In this document: positions 19,402 to 28,305 of the stretch, one piece after another
Layout of the letters: the number at the start of each line of letters is the position of its first letter
How positions within the stretch are numbered: the first letter of the stretch is position 1
Source of the DNA: an uncultured Clostridia bacterium
GTDB lineage: Bacteria; Bacillota; Clostridia; Christensenellales; Borkfalkiaceae
Reading direction: 5' to 3'
Assembly (NCBI GenBank): GCA_947624215.1
Contig: CANQJJ010000004.1
Location: forward strand, 24,187-88,186
DNA: 64,000 nucleotides
Program-made: the position numbers and the translations under genes
The notes under the pieces: model-generated
The model's input: only the letters and a program-made list of their open reading frames with translations
Databases searched by the model: none
Told to the model about the DNA's origin: nothing

Positions 19402-20513
19402 CTTCCCTCCCCCTTCAAAAGTTCTTCCGCGCCCTGCGCACAGGTGACGATGTCCTTGACCCCCACCCGCCCGCGGATCTCAAGATAGGGCGCGTCGCAG
19501 CCGCACGGGCAGGGTCCCTTGTGCAGAACGCCGATGTCGTCGGTGAGCACGCTGAGAAGAGGCATGCTCGCAATGGCGGGCGTGAGCAGGTTTACGAGCC
19601 CGGCCTGTTCGTAGCCCACGGGCTCGAGCGTATCCACGTCGCGGATGATGACCCGCGCATAGACGGGAACATGGAACCTGTGCGCGCGGCAGTCGGTATA
19701 GAGAATGGGATGCTCGACGGCGCCGAAAAACTCGACGATGTGGCTCTCGTCCACCCCGAGCACCTCGTAGGCGAGCCTGTAAAAGTCCTCCTTCTCCACG
19801 CGCTCGGCATAGAACTGCTTCCACCCGCCGCCGAGGCAGATCATCGACCCCTTCGGCAGTTTCACCGAGACGCCCTCCTCCTTCATCTGCCTGAGAAGAA
19901 AGTAGGTATAGGCGGGGAAGCCCATGGTGCGCACGGGCAGTCTCCCCTTTGCATACTTGATAAGCCGCTCTTTGAGGCCGTCCATGTCCACGCGGATGCC
20001 GCTCTCCGAGGTTTGGAGGGCATACACGCGCGAGACGGCGGGCGCCAGCAGAGTGAAGGCAAAGGCCGACTTGGCCGCACCCAAGCTGTTTTTCCGCGGG
20101 CGGTAGCCGAAGATGACGTAGCGCGTGGGCTTTGCCGACCAAAGACGGTGATATTTACAGATCCCGAGCACCATTTTGAGCTCGCGCCACAGCGTTTTGA
20201 GGTCGAATCCGACGTGCGACTTCTTCCCCCCCGTGCCGCTCGAGGTCACCTTGGCGATGAGCTTTTTTTCGGGCAGGGTGAAGAGCGTGTGCCGCTTGAA
20301 ATACAGCGTGGGCAGAACGGGCAGGCGCGCGAGATCCTCCTCCGTCTTCAAGTCATCGGGAGAAAACCCCGCCCCGTCGAGGATGCCCTTATACGCTTCG
20401 CTTCTCGCATAGTGGAAGGCGCAATTCTCCCGCATGGCGCGGAGAAAGAGCTCCTCCGTCGAGGCAACGTCGTAGGGCTTTTTTTGTGAAAACAACTTAC
20501 CTGTTGCGGACAT
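19398..20513 (-). CDS. LuxE-family acyl-protein synthetase
   Basis: VTSSGTGGKKSHVGFDLKTL; FGYRPRKNS; 4-nt overlap with LuxC-like gene; RBS GGAGG overlaps GGTACCATG start. Confidence 0.85.
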   Translation of the reverse strand: MSATGKLFSQKKPYDVASTEELFLRAMRENCAFHYARSEAYKGILDGAGFSPDDLKTEEDLARLPVLPTLYFKRHTLFTLPEKKLIAKVTSSGTGGKKSHVGFDLKTLWRELKMVLGICKYHRLWSAKPTRYVIFGYRPRKNSLGAAKSAFAFTLLAPAVSRVYALQTSESGIRVDMDGLKERLIKYAKGRLPVRTMGFPAYTYFLLRQMKEEGVSVKLPKGSMICLGGGWKQFYAERVEKEDFYRLAYEVLGVDESHIVEFFGAVEHPILYTDCRAHRFHVPVYARVIIRDVDTLEPVGYEQAGLVNLLTPAIASMPLLSVLTDDIGVLHKGPCPCGCDAPYLEIRGRVGVKDIVTCAQGAEELLKGEGR

Positions 20514-20584
20514 GGTACCTCCGTTTTTCGTCTAAGGTGACGCGCCCGACCAAAACCGGCGGGCGCGTCAGAAGAAGAATTTTC

Positions 20585-21982
20585 TTATTTCATGAAGGCG
20601 AGGAATGCCTTGTAGTTGCTATACAGGTCGGCCTTGGAGATGACCTCCCACGGCGCGTGCATGGAGATGACGGGCACGCCGAGGTCCACCGTGTCGATGT
20701 TGAGCTGGGCGACGAACTTCGCGACCGTCCCGCCGCCGCCGACGTCCACCTTGCCGAGTTCGGAGGTCTGCCAGACGACGCCATTTTCCGCGAACATCTT
20801 CCGCACCTCGCCCACGAATTCGGCGTTGGCGTCGTTGGAGCCGCTCTTGCCGCGCGCACCCGTGAATTTGCACATCGCCGTCCCGCACGAGAGCATGGCC
20901 GCGTTCATCTTCTCATAGACGCCCGCGAAGTTGGGGTCGTAGGCCGCGGTGACGTCCGAGGAGAGGCACTTGGAGTTGGCGCGCGCCCTGCGGTGGTTGC
21001 AGCGGAGGGTGATGGCGATCTCGTCCATGAGGTCTTCATACACCTTGCATTGGATGCCCGTCGTCCCCTCGCTGCCGATCTCCTCCTTGTCCACGAGCAT
21101 GGCGAGCACGGTGTGTTCAGTCTCGTTGTCGAGGACGGCCGTAAGGGCGGGGTAGGCGCACACGCGGTCGTCGTGGCCGTAGGCGCCGATGAGGGCACGG
21201 TCGAAGCCGACGTCGCGGGCCCCGAAGGCGGGAACGGCGGAGAGCTCTGCGGAGAGGAAGTCCTCCTCACAGATGCCGTATTTCTCGTGCAGGATGGAGA
21301 GCACGGAGAGCTTGATCTTCTCGGAGACCTCCTTGTCGGGATAGGGCAGGCCGCCGACGAGCACGTTGAGCTGTTCGCCCTCGATGATGCCGCTCGCCTT
21401 GCCGTTCATCTGCTCGCCGCCGAGGTGCGGGAGAAGGTCGTTGATGTAGAAGACGGGGTCGCCCGCTTCCTCCCCCACTTTGAGCTCCACTTTGGTGCCG
21501 TCTTTGAGGATGACGACGCCGTGCAGGGCGAGGGGGATGGCCGTCCATTGATACTTCTTGATGCCGCCGTAGTAGTGCGTCTTCAAAAATGCCATGCCGC
21601 TGTCCTCATAGAGAGGGTTCTGCTTGATGTCGATGCGGGGCGCGTCGATGTGGGAGGCGATGATGCGGAAGCCGTCCTTCTCCAAATTCTTGGTGCCGAT
21701 GCGGAAGACGACGACGGACTTACCGCGGTTGACGAAGTATTTCCTGTCCCCGGGGTGGAGCGGATCGCCGAATTTGTACTCGGTGAATCCCTTTTTCTTT
21801 GCAAGGGACACGGCATAATCGCACGCCTCGCGCTCTGTCTTGGCGGCGTCGAGGAAGGCCTTGTAGCCGTCGGCATAGATGAACATGGCGTCGCGCTCAT
21901 CCTTGGTGGCCGTTTCGAAGTAGTTGGTTTTCTTGTAGGCGAGCTCCTTCAAGAGCTCCTGACCTGCGCTGTTTTCAGACAT
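20585..21982 (-). CDS. M18-family aminopeptidase (aspartyl/aminopeptidase I type)
   Basis: ASHIDAPRIDIKQNPLYEDSGMAFLKTHYYGGIKKYQW; YGHDDRVCAYPALTAV; DKEEIGSEGTTG; start adjusted to MSENSAGQELLKELAYKK. Confidence 0.93.
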   Translation of the reverse strand: MSENSAGQELLKELAYKKTNYFETATKDERDAMFIYADGYKAFLDAAKTEREACDYAVSLAKKKGFTEYKFGDPLHPGDRKYFVNRGKSVVVFRIGTKNLEKDGFRIIASHIDAPRIDIKQNPLYEDSGMAFLKTHYYGGIKKYQWTAIPLALHGVVILKDGTKVELKVGEEAGDPVFYINDLLPHLGGEQMNGKASGIIEGEQLNVLVGGLPYPDKEVSEKIKLSVLSILHEKYGICEEDFLSAELSAVPAFGARDVGFDRALIGAYGHDDRVCAYPALTAVLDNETEHTVLAMLVDKEEIGSEGTTGIQCKVYEDLMDEIAITLRCNHRRARANSKCLSSDVTAAYDPNFAGVYEKMNAAMLSCGTAMCKFTGARGKSGSNDANAEFVGEVRKMFAENGVVWQTSELGKVDVGGGGTVAKFVAQLNIDTVDLGVPVISMHAPWEVISKADLYSNYKAFLAFMK

Positions 21983-22114
21983 ATCTTTTTTCTCCTCTTT
22001 GATAAGATTTTTTTTATTTTTGGTTACACCCGCGCGCCCGCGAAAAGCCGTGCCATTTCGTGCATCGGGGAACGGGGCCGCAGAACGGCCCATCCCCTCT
22101 CACGGCGGCCCTTC

Positions 22115-24076
22115 TCACTTGCGGAAGACGAGCACGCTGAAACTGCGGGGCGGGAGGACTGCCGTGCGCGCTGAGGCGGGGGCGATCTCTTGGGGGACGA
22201 TCTTCCCGGGCTCGTCGATGGTGTTGTAGTCCGAAAGCTCCCCCTCGAGACGGATGATGCGGGTGAGCTGGCCGAAGTCGTGCGGGGCCTCCACTTCCGC
22301 TTCGAGCTCCTCCTCCGTCGCGTTGACGACCTTCACATAGGTATACCCCTCGCGCTCGCTCGCGGAGGCGTAGGTGCGGGGCATGTCCGTGACCGTCCTC
22401 AACGCAAAGTCTCCCGTGTAGAGCGCGTAGAGCTGTTGCACATAGTAATTTGCCGTGACGTAGGCGCGCTTGCCGTTGAACCAGATGAGGTCGGGGCTCC
22501 ACTCGGTGTAGCCGAGACGGCCGAAGAGCGGCGCATACGACTTCATCACGACGACGTCGGAATTGCGCTCCATGCCCGTCATGAAGGCGGCCTCGGCGAG
22601 GGCACCCTCCCAGCAGTTGGCCTGCGGGGCGTTGAAGAGCGCACAGCCCGAGCCGGGCACATGGGCGGCATACTCCCCCGCATAGACGAGCGGCCCGCGC
22701 GGGTAACTGTCGTAGACGTTCACATGGTCGTAGAGCCACTGCGGCGAGACGTAGAAATGCTCGTCGGAGCAGTAGACAAAATTTGCGTTTTCCTGCAATT
22801 TCTCACGCGTCCACTTCCACGCGTCATAGTAGCTGTCCGTCTCGAACGTCGGCCCCACCGTACCCACGATCCTGATGGCGGGATAGACCTCGTGGATGCG
22901 CTTTTCAAAGAGCTCGAAGCGCTTGTAAAACTCGTTGGGTGCGGGCTTGCCCGTGTCCTTTTGCACGGGTTCGGCCTCCCACTGCTCGTTTCCGACCCCC
23001 AAATACTCCAAATTGAAGGGAGCGGGGTGGCCGAGGTCGGCGCGGAGCTTGCCCCACATCGTCTCGGGCCCGCCGTTCGCAAACTCGATGAGGTCGAGCG
23101 CGTCCTGGATGTAGACCTCGAGCGCGGGGTCGTCGAGCGGCACGAATTCGGTGGACATATATTGACATGCGATCCCCACGGAGACCACGGGGAGCGGCTT
23201 GGCGCCGAGGTATTCGCACAGGCGGAAGTATTCGAAATAGCCCACGCCGAGCGTCTGCCCGTAGTGGGAGAAATCCGTGCGGAAGTTGTTCTCGGGGCAG
23301 GTCGCGTGCACTGCCCAGCGGTTCCAATTGTGGCGGCGGCGCTCAACTTGCCCCACCGATTCCTTCCAGAGATACCTGTTTTCGAGGCTGTTCCCCTCGA
23401 CGACGCATCCCCCGGGGAAGCGCAGAAAGCCCGGCTTCATCGCCTTCATGAGCTCGGCGAGGTCCCGCCTGAAAATGCCGAGAACGGCGTCCGACGGCAT
23501 GAGCGAGAAGCAATCGAGGTGTACCATGCCCGCGGTGAGCAGTTCAAAAACAAAATCTGCGGCGTCCGCGTCCGCCTTGCATTTCAAGGTCGCGCAGTAT
23601 CGGTGCCACTTGCCGTCGCCGATGGCCTTGAACTTCTTGCCGAGAAGAAGCGTCCCCTCCTTGAAGAGCCCTGCAAGCACCTTGCCGCGGTAGTCGTAGG
23701 AACGCATCCAGAAGGAGAGCTTGTATTCGACGCCCTCTTTGAGAAACACGCCGTCGTAGGCCTTGTTCTTCATGCCCTCGCCCGCCTTGGCCGTGAGGCG
23801 CATGTAGTGCGGGTTCTCGGCAAAGAGCGCCCTGTCCGTCTTGATCTTCATCTGGGTGGAAGCGCCCGCGGGATAGGCCTCCCACGCGTAGCCGCCGTCC
23901 TGCTCGACGATGTACCGGTCCCATTCGCCGTGCACGTCCTTGGCCTCGAAGTTGCGGTTTTCGAGGAGTTCGGCATACAGTCCGCCGTCGAGGTCATAGT
24001 TGAGGTCCTCGAAGAAGAGGCCGACGCCGCCCGCCTTGACGGGCACCCTGTCTTGTCTTGTAAACGTGATCTTCAT
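22115..24076 (-). CDS. GH51-family alpha-L-arabinofuranosidase-like glycoside hydrolase
   Basis: GVGLFFEDLNYDLDGGLYAELLENRNFE; FLRFPGGCVVEG; LEYLGVGNEQWE (acid/base Glu); VYAGEYAAH (nucleophile Glu). Confidence 0.9.
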   Translation of the reverse strand: MKITFTRQDRVPVKAGGVGLFFEDLNYDLDGGLYAELLENRNFEAKDVHGEWDRYIVEQDGGYAWEAYPAGASTQMKIKTDRALFAENPHYMRLTAKAGEGMKNKAYDGVFLKEGVEYKLSFWMRSYDYRGKVLAGLFKEGTLLLGKKFKAIGDGKWHRYCATLKCKADADAADFVFELLTAGMVHLDCFSLMPSDAVLGIFRRDLAELMKAMKPGFLRFPGGCVVEGNSLENRYLWKESVGQVERRRHNWNRWAVHATCPENNFRTDFSHYGQTLGVGYFEYFRLCEYLGAKPLPVVSVGIACQYMSTEFVPLDDPALEVYIQDALDLIEFANGGPETMWGKLRADLGHPAPFNLEYLGVGNEQWEAEPVQKDTGKPAPNEFYKRFELFEKRIHEVYPAIRIVGTVGPTFETDSYYDAWKWTREKLQENANFVYCSDEHFYVSPQWLYDHVNVYDSYPRGPLVYAGEYAAHVPGSGCALFNAPQANCWEGALAEAAFMTGMERNSDVVVMKSYAPLFGRLGYTEWSPDLIWFNGKRAYVTANYYVQQLYALYTGDFALRTVTDMPRTYASASEREGYTYVKVVNATEEELEAEVEAPHDFGQLTRIIRLEGELSDYNTIDEPGKIVPQEIAPASARTAVLPPRSFSVLVFRK

Positions 24077-24143
24077 AGCGATCTCCTTGCGGCATGGCCG
24101 CCTTTCTGATGGCGCAAATGCTGCGCTGTTGTATTTTTTTCGC

Positions 24144-25832
24144 TCATTCGACGGAGTGGGCGATGTAGGTGATATGGTCGGCCGCGCGCTCCAAATTCCC
24201 GACGAGGTTGATGAACACGCCCGAGTTCTGCGGCTGGCACTTGCCCTCGTTGAGGCGCTTGATGTGCCTGTCGATGCAGGTGCGGCGGTCCCTGTCTATC
24301 TCGTCTTCGAGCGCGTCCACGGCGCCGAGGCTCGTCTTGTCCTTGTAGAGGAAGGTGGCAAGGGAGAGCACATAGAGCCTCTTGATCTTCTCATACATCC
24401 CGCTTATCATCGAAAGGAATTCCTCCGAGAAGACGAGCTCGTCGCTGACGTAGTGGTAGGTATATTTGGTGACGTTGTCGGCAAGCTCGCCGATACGCAT
24501 GATGTCGTTGAGAACGTAGTGCAGCGTGGACACGGTACGCTCGTCTTCGGTCACGAGGGAGGCCGTGGAGATCTTCACGAGGTAGGATACGGCCAGCCTG
24601 TTCGCCTCTGCGAGCCGCGCGTTGTGCAGGGAGACGTGCTCCGCCGCCCCCGTGTCCTTTTTCAAAAAGGCGCCGAAGGAGGTATCGAGGGTGTCCATGG
24701 CGTAGGAGAACATCTTGCCCGTCTCGTGATACAAAAACCCGAGCGCGACGGACGGGCTGCGCATGAGGCGTTCGTCGAGGGGATCGAAGATGCTCTCTTC
24801 GCTCTCCCCCGCTTCGGTCTTTTTCTCGCGCACGATGTGCTCGGCGAGCCACACAAAGCCCTTCACGAAGGGCAAAAACAGGAGGGCGTTGATGACGTTG
24901 AACAGTGTGTGGAAGGTGGCGATCTGCAGGGTGGGCCCGAGTCCCTCCTTGCCGAACACGGTGATGTCCGAGGGGAAGATGCCCGCGAGCACGGTATCGG
25001 CAAAGCCCGGCCAGCAGACGAGCACGGCCATAAAGATGACTGCCCCGAAGAAGTTGAAGAGGAAGTGGATGACGGCCGCGCGCTTGGCGTTGGGATTGGC
25101 CCCGAGCGAGGAGAGAAGCGCCGTGACGCAGGTGCCGATGTTGGAGCCGATGATGATGTAGAGGGGGGAATTCCCGCCCCCGCCGATGACCATGCCGAGG
25201 GCGGCCATCGTGATGATGATGGCATTCACCGCCGTGGAGCTCTGCACGAGCGCCGTGATGGCGATGCCGAGAAGCAGCAGGAGGAAGGGGTCCGTGACGG
25301 AGGAGAGCAGGCCCGAGACGGTGTTGAAGGCGTCGGAGCCCCGCTCGAAGGTGAGCGCGCTTGACATGAATTTGAGCCCGACGAAGATGAGCCCGAATGC
25401 CGCGACGACGTTGCCCACCGACTTCATCCGCTCGCTCTTGGAGAACATCGTGATGAACACGCCCGCCGCCGCGAGGGCGAGAAAGAGCGCCGTGATATCC
25501 GACCCCGCGAGCGCGATGACCCACGCATTGAGGGTGGTGCCGATGTTGGCCCCCATGATGACGGCTGTCGCCTGAAAGAGCGTCATGATGCCCGCATTGA
25601 CGAGGCCGACGACCATGACCGTCGTGAACGCCGAGCTCTGGCCCAAGATGGTCATCGCGGTGCCGATGCCCACGCCCGCGAACCTGCTCTTCGCCGTTCT
25701 GCCGAGCAGGCGTTGCAGTTTGCCGTGGGCGAGACGCGTCATGTTGTCCGAGAGCATCTTCATGCCGATGAGGAAGGTCCCCATGCCGCCGAAGATCTGC
25801 ATCACGATCTTAACGATATCCCATGCGTCCAT
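24144..25832 (-). CDS. Na/Pi cotransporter family protein with C-terminal PhoU-like domain
   Basis: GMGTFLIGMKMLSDNM; GQSSAFTTVMVVGLVNAGIM; ALVQSSTAVNAIIITMAALG repeat motifs; PhoU-like helical C-terminus. Confidence 0.9.
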   Translation of the reverse strand: MDAWDIVKIVMQIFGGMGTFLIGMKMLSDNMTRLAHGKLQRLLGRTAKSRFAGVGIGTAMTILGQSSAFTTVMVVGLVNAGIMTLFQATAVIMGANIGTTLNAWVIALAGSDITALFLALAAAGVFITMFSKSERMKSVGNVVAAFGLIFVGLKFMSSALTFERGSDAFNTVSGLLSSVTDPFLLLLLGIAITALVQSSTAVNAIIITMAALGMVIGGGGNSPLYIIIGSNIGTCVTALLSSLGANPNAKRAAVIHFLFNFFGAVIFMAVLVCWPGFADTVLAGIFPSDITVFGKEGLGPTLQIATFHTLFNVINALLFLPFVKGFVWLAEHIVREKKTEAGESEESIFDPLDERLMRSPSVALGFLYHETGKMFSYAMDTLDTSFGAFLKKDTGAAEHVSLHNARLAEANRLAVSYLVKISTASLVTEDERTVSTLHYVLNDIMRIGELADNVTKYTYHYVSDELVFSEEFLSMISGMYEKIKRLYVLSLATFLYKDKTSLGAVDALEDEIDRDRRTCIDRHIKRLNEGKCQPQNSGVFINLVGNLERAADHITYIAHSVE

Positions 25833-25919
25833 ACTTTTTCCCGTTCCCCTTCTTGGCCCCATTATAACAGGGAAAGAGGGGCTTTGTCACGCATTTTGCA
25901 TGATTTTGTGCAAATTTAT

Positions 25920-27113
25920 TTATCCGCGGGTCTTTCTCCTGCGGCGGAGGATGTCGCCCGCCCCGAGCGCGAGCGGACAGGAAAAGGAATAGACCCCCTG
26001 CACGAGCTTGGCGTCGAACGTCTTGACGCCGTCGGGGCCTACCATGTCCGCGACGCATACCTCACGCCCAAAGTTTTCACCGGGCGAGAGCACTTCGAGA
26101 ACGTCCCCCTCGAAGAAACGGGTGCGCATCTCGACCTGCACGCGGCCGCCCTCACAGCCCAAGACGACGGCGATGAAGTCGCACGTCCCCTGCTTTTGCG
26201 AGCCGCCCTGCGAGGCCGCCCCGCTCGCCCCCGGATAGGCCGTATACTCCCTGTGCGTCAGCGTTTCGAGTTCATCCGCGAGAGCATTTGCGTCCCCCCC
26301 GTCCAAAATGCGGCGGTAGGCGTTGACGACGGTGGCGAGGTAATATTCGCTCTTCATGCGCCCCTCGATCTTGAAGGAGCACACCCCCGCCGCTTCGAGC
26401 CCGCGAAGGCCCGCCGCCATGTTGAGGTCCTTGCTGTTGAGAAGATAGGTCCCGCGCGCGTCCGTCTCCACGGGCAGCCAGCCGCTCCCCTCCTCCTTTG
26501 CGCGGATCTCATAGGCATACCTGCACGCCTGCACGCATGCCCCGCGGTTGGAACTGCGCCCGTCGAGAAAATCCGAGAGGTAGCACCTGCCGCTGTATGA
26601 AATGCACATCGCGCCGTGAACAAAGGCCTCGAGCTCCAATCCGGGCACGGCGTCATGGATCTCGGCGATCTCGGGCGGGGTCACCTCGCGGGCGAGGACG
26701 ACGCGGCTTGCCCCGAGTTCATACCACATGGCCGCGGCCTCGGCGTTCATCGTGTTGGCCTGCGTGGAGATGTGCACGGGAAGGCCGGGCGCGACCCTCC
26801 GCGCGAGACGGAATACGCCCATGTCCGAGACGAGCACGCCGTCGGGCCCGAGCTCCCCGAGGAAACGAAGGTGCCTTTCAAGGGCGGGAAGATCGGCGTT
26901 CTTCGCAAAGATGTTTGCGGCGACATAGAGGCGCTTCCCGCGGGCATGGGTATAGGCAATTGCCTCTGCAAGCTCTTCATCGGTGAAATTGTCGGCAAAA
27001 CTGCGCAGGGAAAACGCGCGGCCGCCGAGGTAGACGGCGTCGGCCCCGAAGTAGAGCGCGAGCTTCAATTTCTTAAAATTGCCCGCGGGAGCGAGCAATT
27101 CGGGTTTGTTCAT
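25920..27113 (-). CDS. Peptidase U32 family protein, TrhP-like tRNA hydroxylation protein
   Basis: MNKPELLAPAGNFKKLKLALYFGADAVYLGGRAFSLR; LEAFVHGAMCISYSGRCYLSDFLDGRSSNRGACVQACR. Confidence 0.9.
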   Translation of the reverse strand: MNKPELLAPAGNFKKLKLALYFGADAVYLGGRAFSLRSFADNFTDEELAEAIAYTHARGKRLYVAANIFAKNADLPALERHLRFLGELGPDGVLVSDMGVFRLARRVAPGLPVHISTQANTMNAEAAAMWYELGASRVVLAREVTPPEIAEIHDAVPGLELEAFVHGAMCISYSGRCYLSDFLDGRSSNRGACVQACRYAYEIRAKEEGSGWLPVETDARGTYLLNSKDLNMAAGLRGLEAAGVCSFKIEGRMKSEYYLATVVNAYRRILDGGDANALADELETLTHREYTAYPGASGAASQGGSQKQGTCDFIAVVLGCEGGRVQVEMRTRFFEGDVLEVLSPGENFGREVCVADMVGPDGVKTFDAKLVQGVYSFSCPLALGAGDILRRRRKTRG

Positions 27114-27121
27114 TTCAGGCC

Positions 27122-27673
27122 TCATCTGAGTTTTGTACTGACGGCGAGCCCCTCGCCGTATTCGAAATATTCCGTGGTAAAGTCGGGGTCGGCCTCGAGC
27201 ATGCGAAGGTACTCGCGGATGTGTTCGACGAGCATCCTCCGCTTCTTGGGCGGCTCCCCGCGCACCCAGCCGTAGAGCAAAACGTCGTCGGAGAAGAGCA
27301 TCCCGCCCCTCTCCAAAAGGCGCTTGCAGTCGGCGAAGTATTTCCTGTATTGTGCCTTGGGCCCGTCGAGAAAGATGAGCCCGAATTTGCCGCCGAGCAT
27401 GGGCAAGATCTCCCCCGCGTCGCCCTCGTGGAGCGTCCACGTTCCATTGGTTTTTGAGAGCCTCTCACGGGCATGGGTGGCACGGACGGGGTCTAATTCA
27501 ATGGCGACGACCTCCGCACCCGTCTCCTTTAAGATGGCTGCGGCCGTCTCCCCCTCTCCCGCGCCGATCTCGAGATAGCGGGAGATCCCGAGCGTTTTTG
27601 CGGCGGAGATGAGCATTGCGCGGGTCTCCATGCAGCAGGAGGGGTCCCGCAACACTCCCCCGTCCATCAGCAA
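27122..27673 (-). CDS. O-methyltransferase family protein, candidate TrmR (tRNA 5-hydroxyuridine methyltransferase)
   Basis: YLEIGAGEGETAAAIL; FLDGPKAQYRKYFADCKRLLERGGMLFSDDVL; directly upstream of U32 gene as in B. subtilis yrrMNO. Confidence 0.8.
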   Translation of the reverse strand: MLMDGGVLRDPSCCMETRAMLISAAKTLGISRYLEIGAGEGETAAAILKETGAEVVAIELDPVRATHARERLSKTNGTWTLHEGDAGEILPMLGGKFGLIFLDGPKAQYRKYFADCKRLLERGGMLFSDDVLLYGWVRGEPPKKRRMLVEHIREYLRMLEADPDFTTEYFEYGEGLAVSTKLR

Positions 27674-28287
27674 TATCTCCGCACGATGCGGTGCAGAATG
27701 GGGTAATCCGCATTCTTGACGCTCTCGGGAAGTGGCCCGCCGTGGCCGTCGATGTGGGCGAAGATGGCCGCGAGAACGGCGAGCTGTCCGCGGTAGATCT
27801 CGGCGTGTTCGCAGGCCGTACGGAAGGCGTCATACTCCGCCCGCGCCGCATGCACGTCCTCCCAATCGAGGTTGAACAGCGTGAACCAATAGGAGGTCCT
27901 GTACCGCCAACCGTCCCCGCCGAGGCGGCGGAGGCTCTCGGCATGGCGCACGGCTGCGGGGATGTCGTCGAGGCAGAGCGCGAGCCGAAGATACAGCTGG
28001 TGCAGGATGATGCGCAGGAAGGGATAGAGGAAATGATTGCGCGCCGCCGCGTCTACAATGGCCTTTGCGCCCGCATAGTCGCGGACACGGTACCGCCCGA
28101 TGAAGCGCTCGCGCAGGTTTTCGCGGTAGACATAGCCGATGAACGCCCACACGGTGACGAGCATGACGATCAACGAAATGCACCCCGGGGCGTATTGTTC
28201 AAAGACAAAACAGACGATGCCCGCCGCCGCAAAAACCAAAACGCACAGCCCCAAGAGGACGCAGGCGAGCACACAGTTCTTCTTCAT
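27667..28287 (-). CDS. Hypothetical membrane protein with two N-terminal TM segments
   Basis: MKKNCVLACVLLGLCVLVFAAAGIVCFVFEQYAPGCISLIVMLVTVWAFIGYVY; overlaps the O-methyltransferase gene. Confidence 0.7.
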   Translation of the reverse strand: MKKNCVLACVLLGLCVLVFAAAGIVCFVFEQYAPGCISLIVMLVTVWAFIGYVYRENLRERFIGRYRVRDYAGAKAIVDAAARNHFLYPFLRIILHQLYLRLALCLDDIPAAVRHAESLRRLGGDGWRYRTSYWFTLFNLDWEDVHAARAEYDAFRTACEHAEIYRGQLAVLAAIFAHIDGHGGPLPESVKNADYPILHRIVRRYC

Positions 28288-28305
28288 AGTCTTCCTCCTT
28301 ACCGT

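Noticed and set aside
18142-20513. Bioluminescence operon
   Set aside because: Only LuxC- and LuxE-family genes are present; no LuxA/LuxB or LuxD-like genes nearby.
20486-24109. Plus-strand ORFs of 562 and 639 aa opposite the M18 peptidase and GH51 genes
   Set aside because: No domain signature; precise mirrors of well-supported minus-strand genes.
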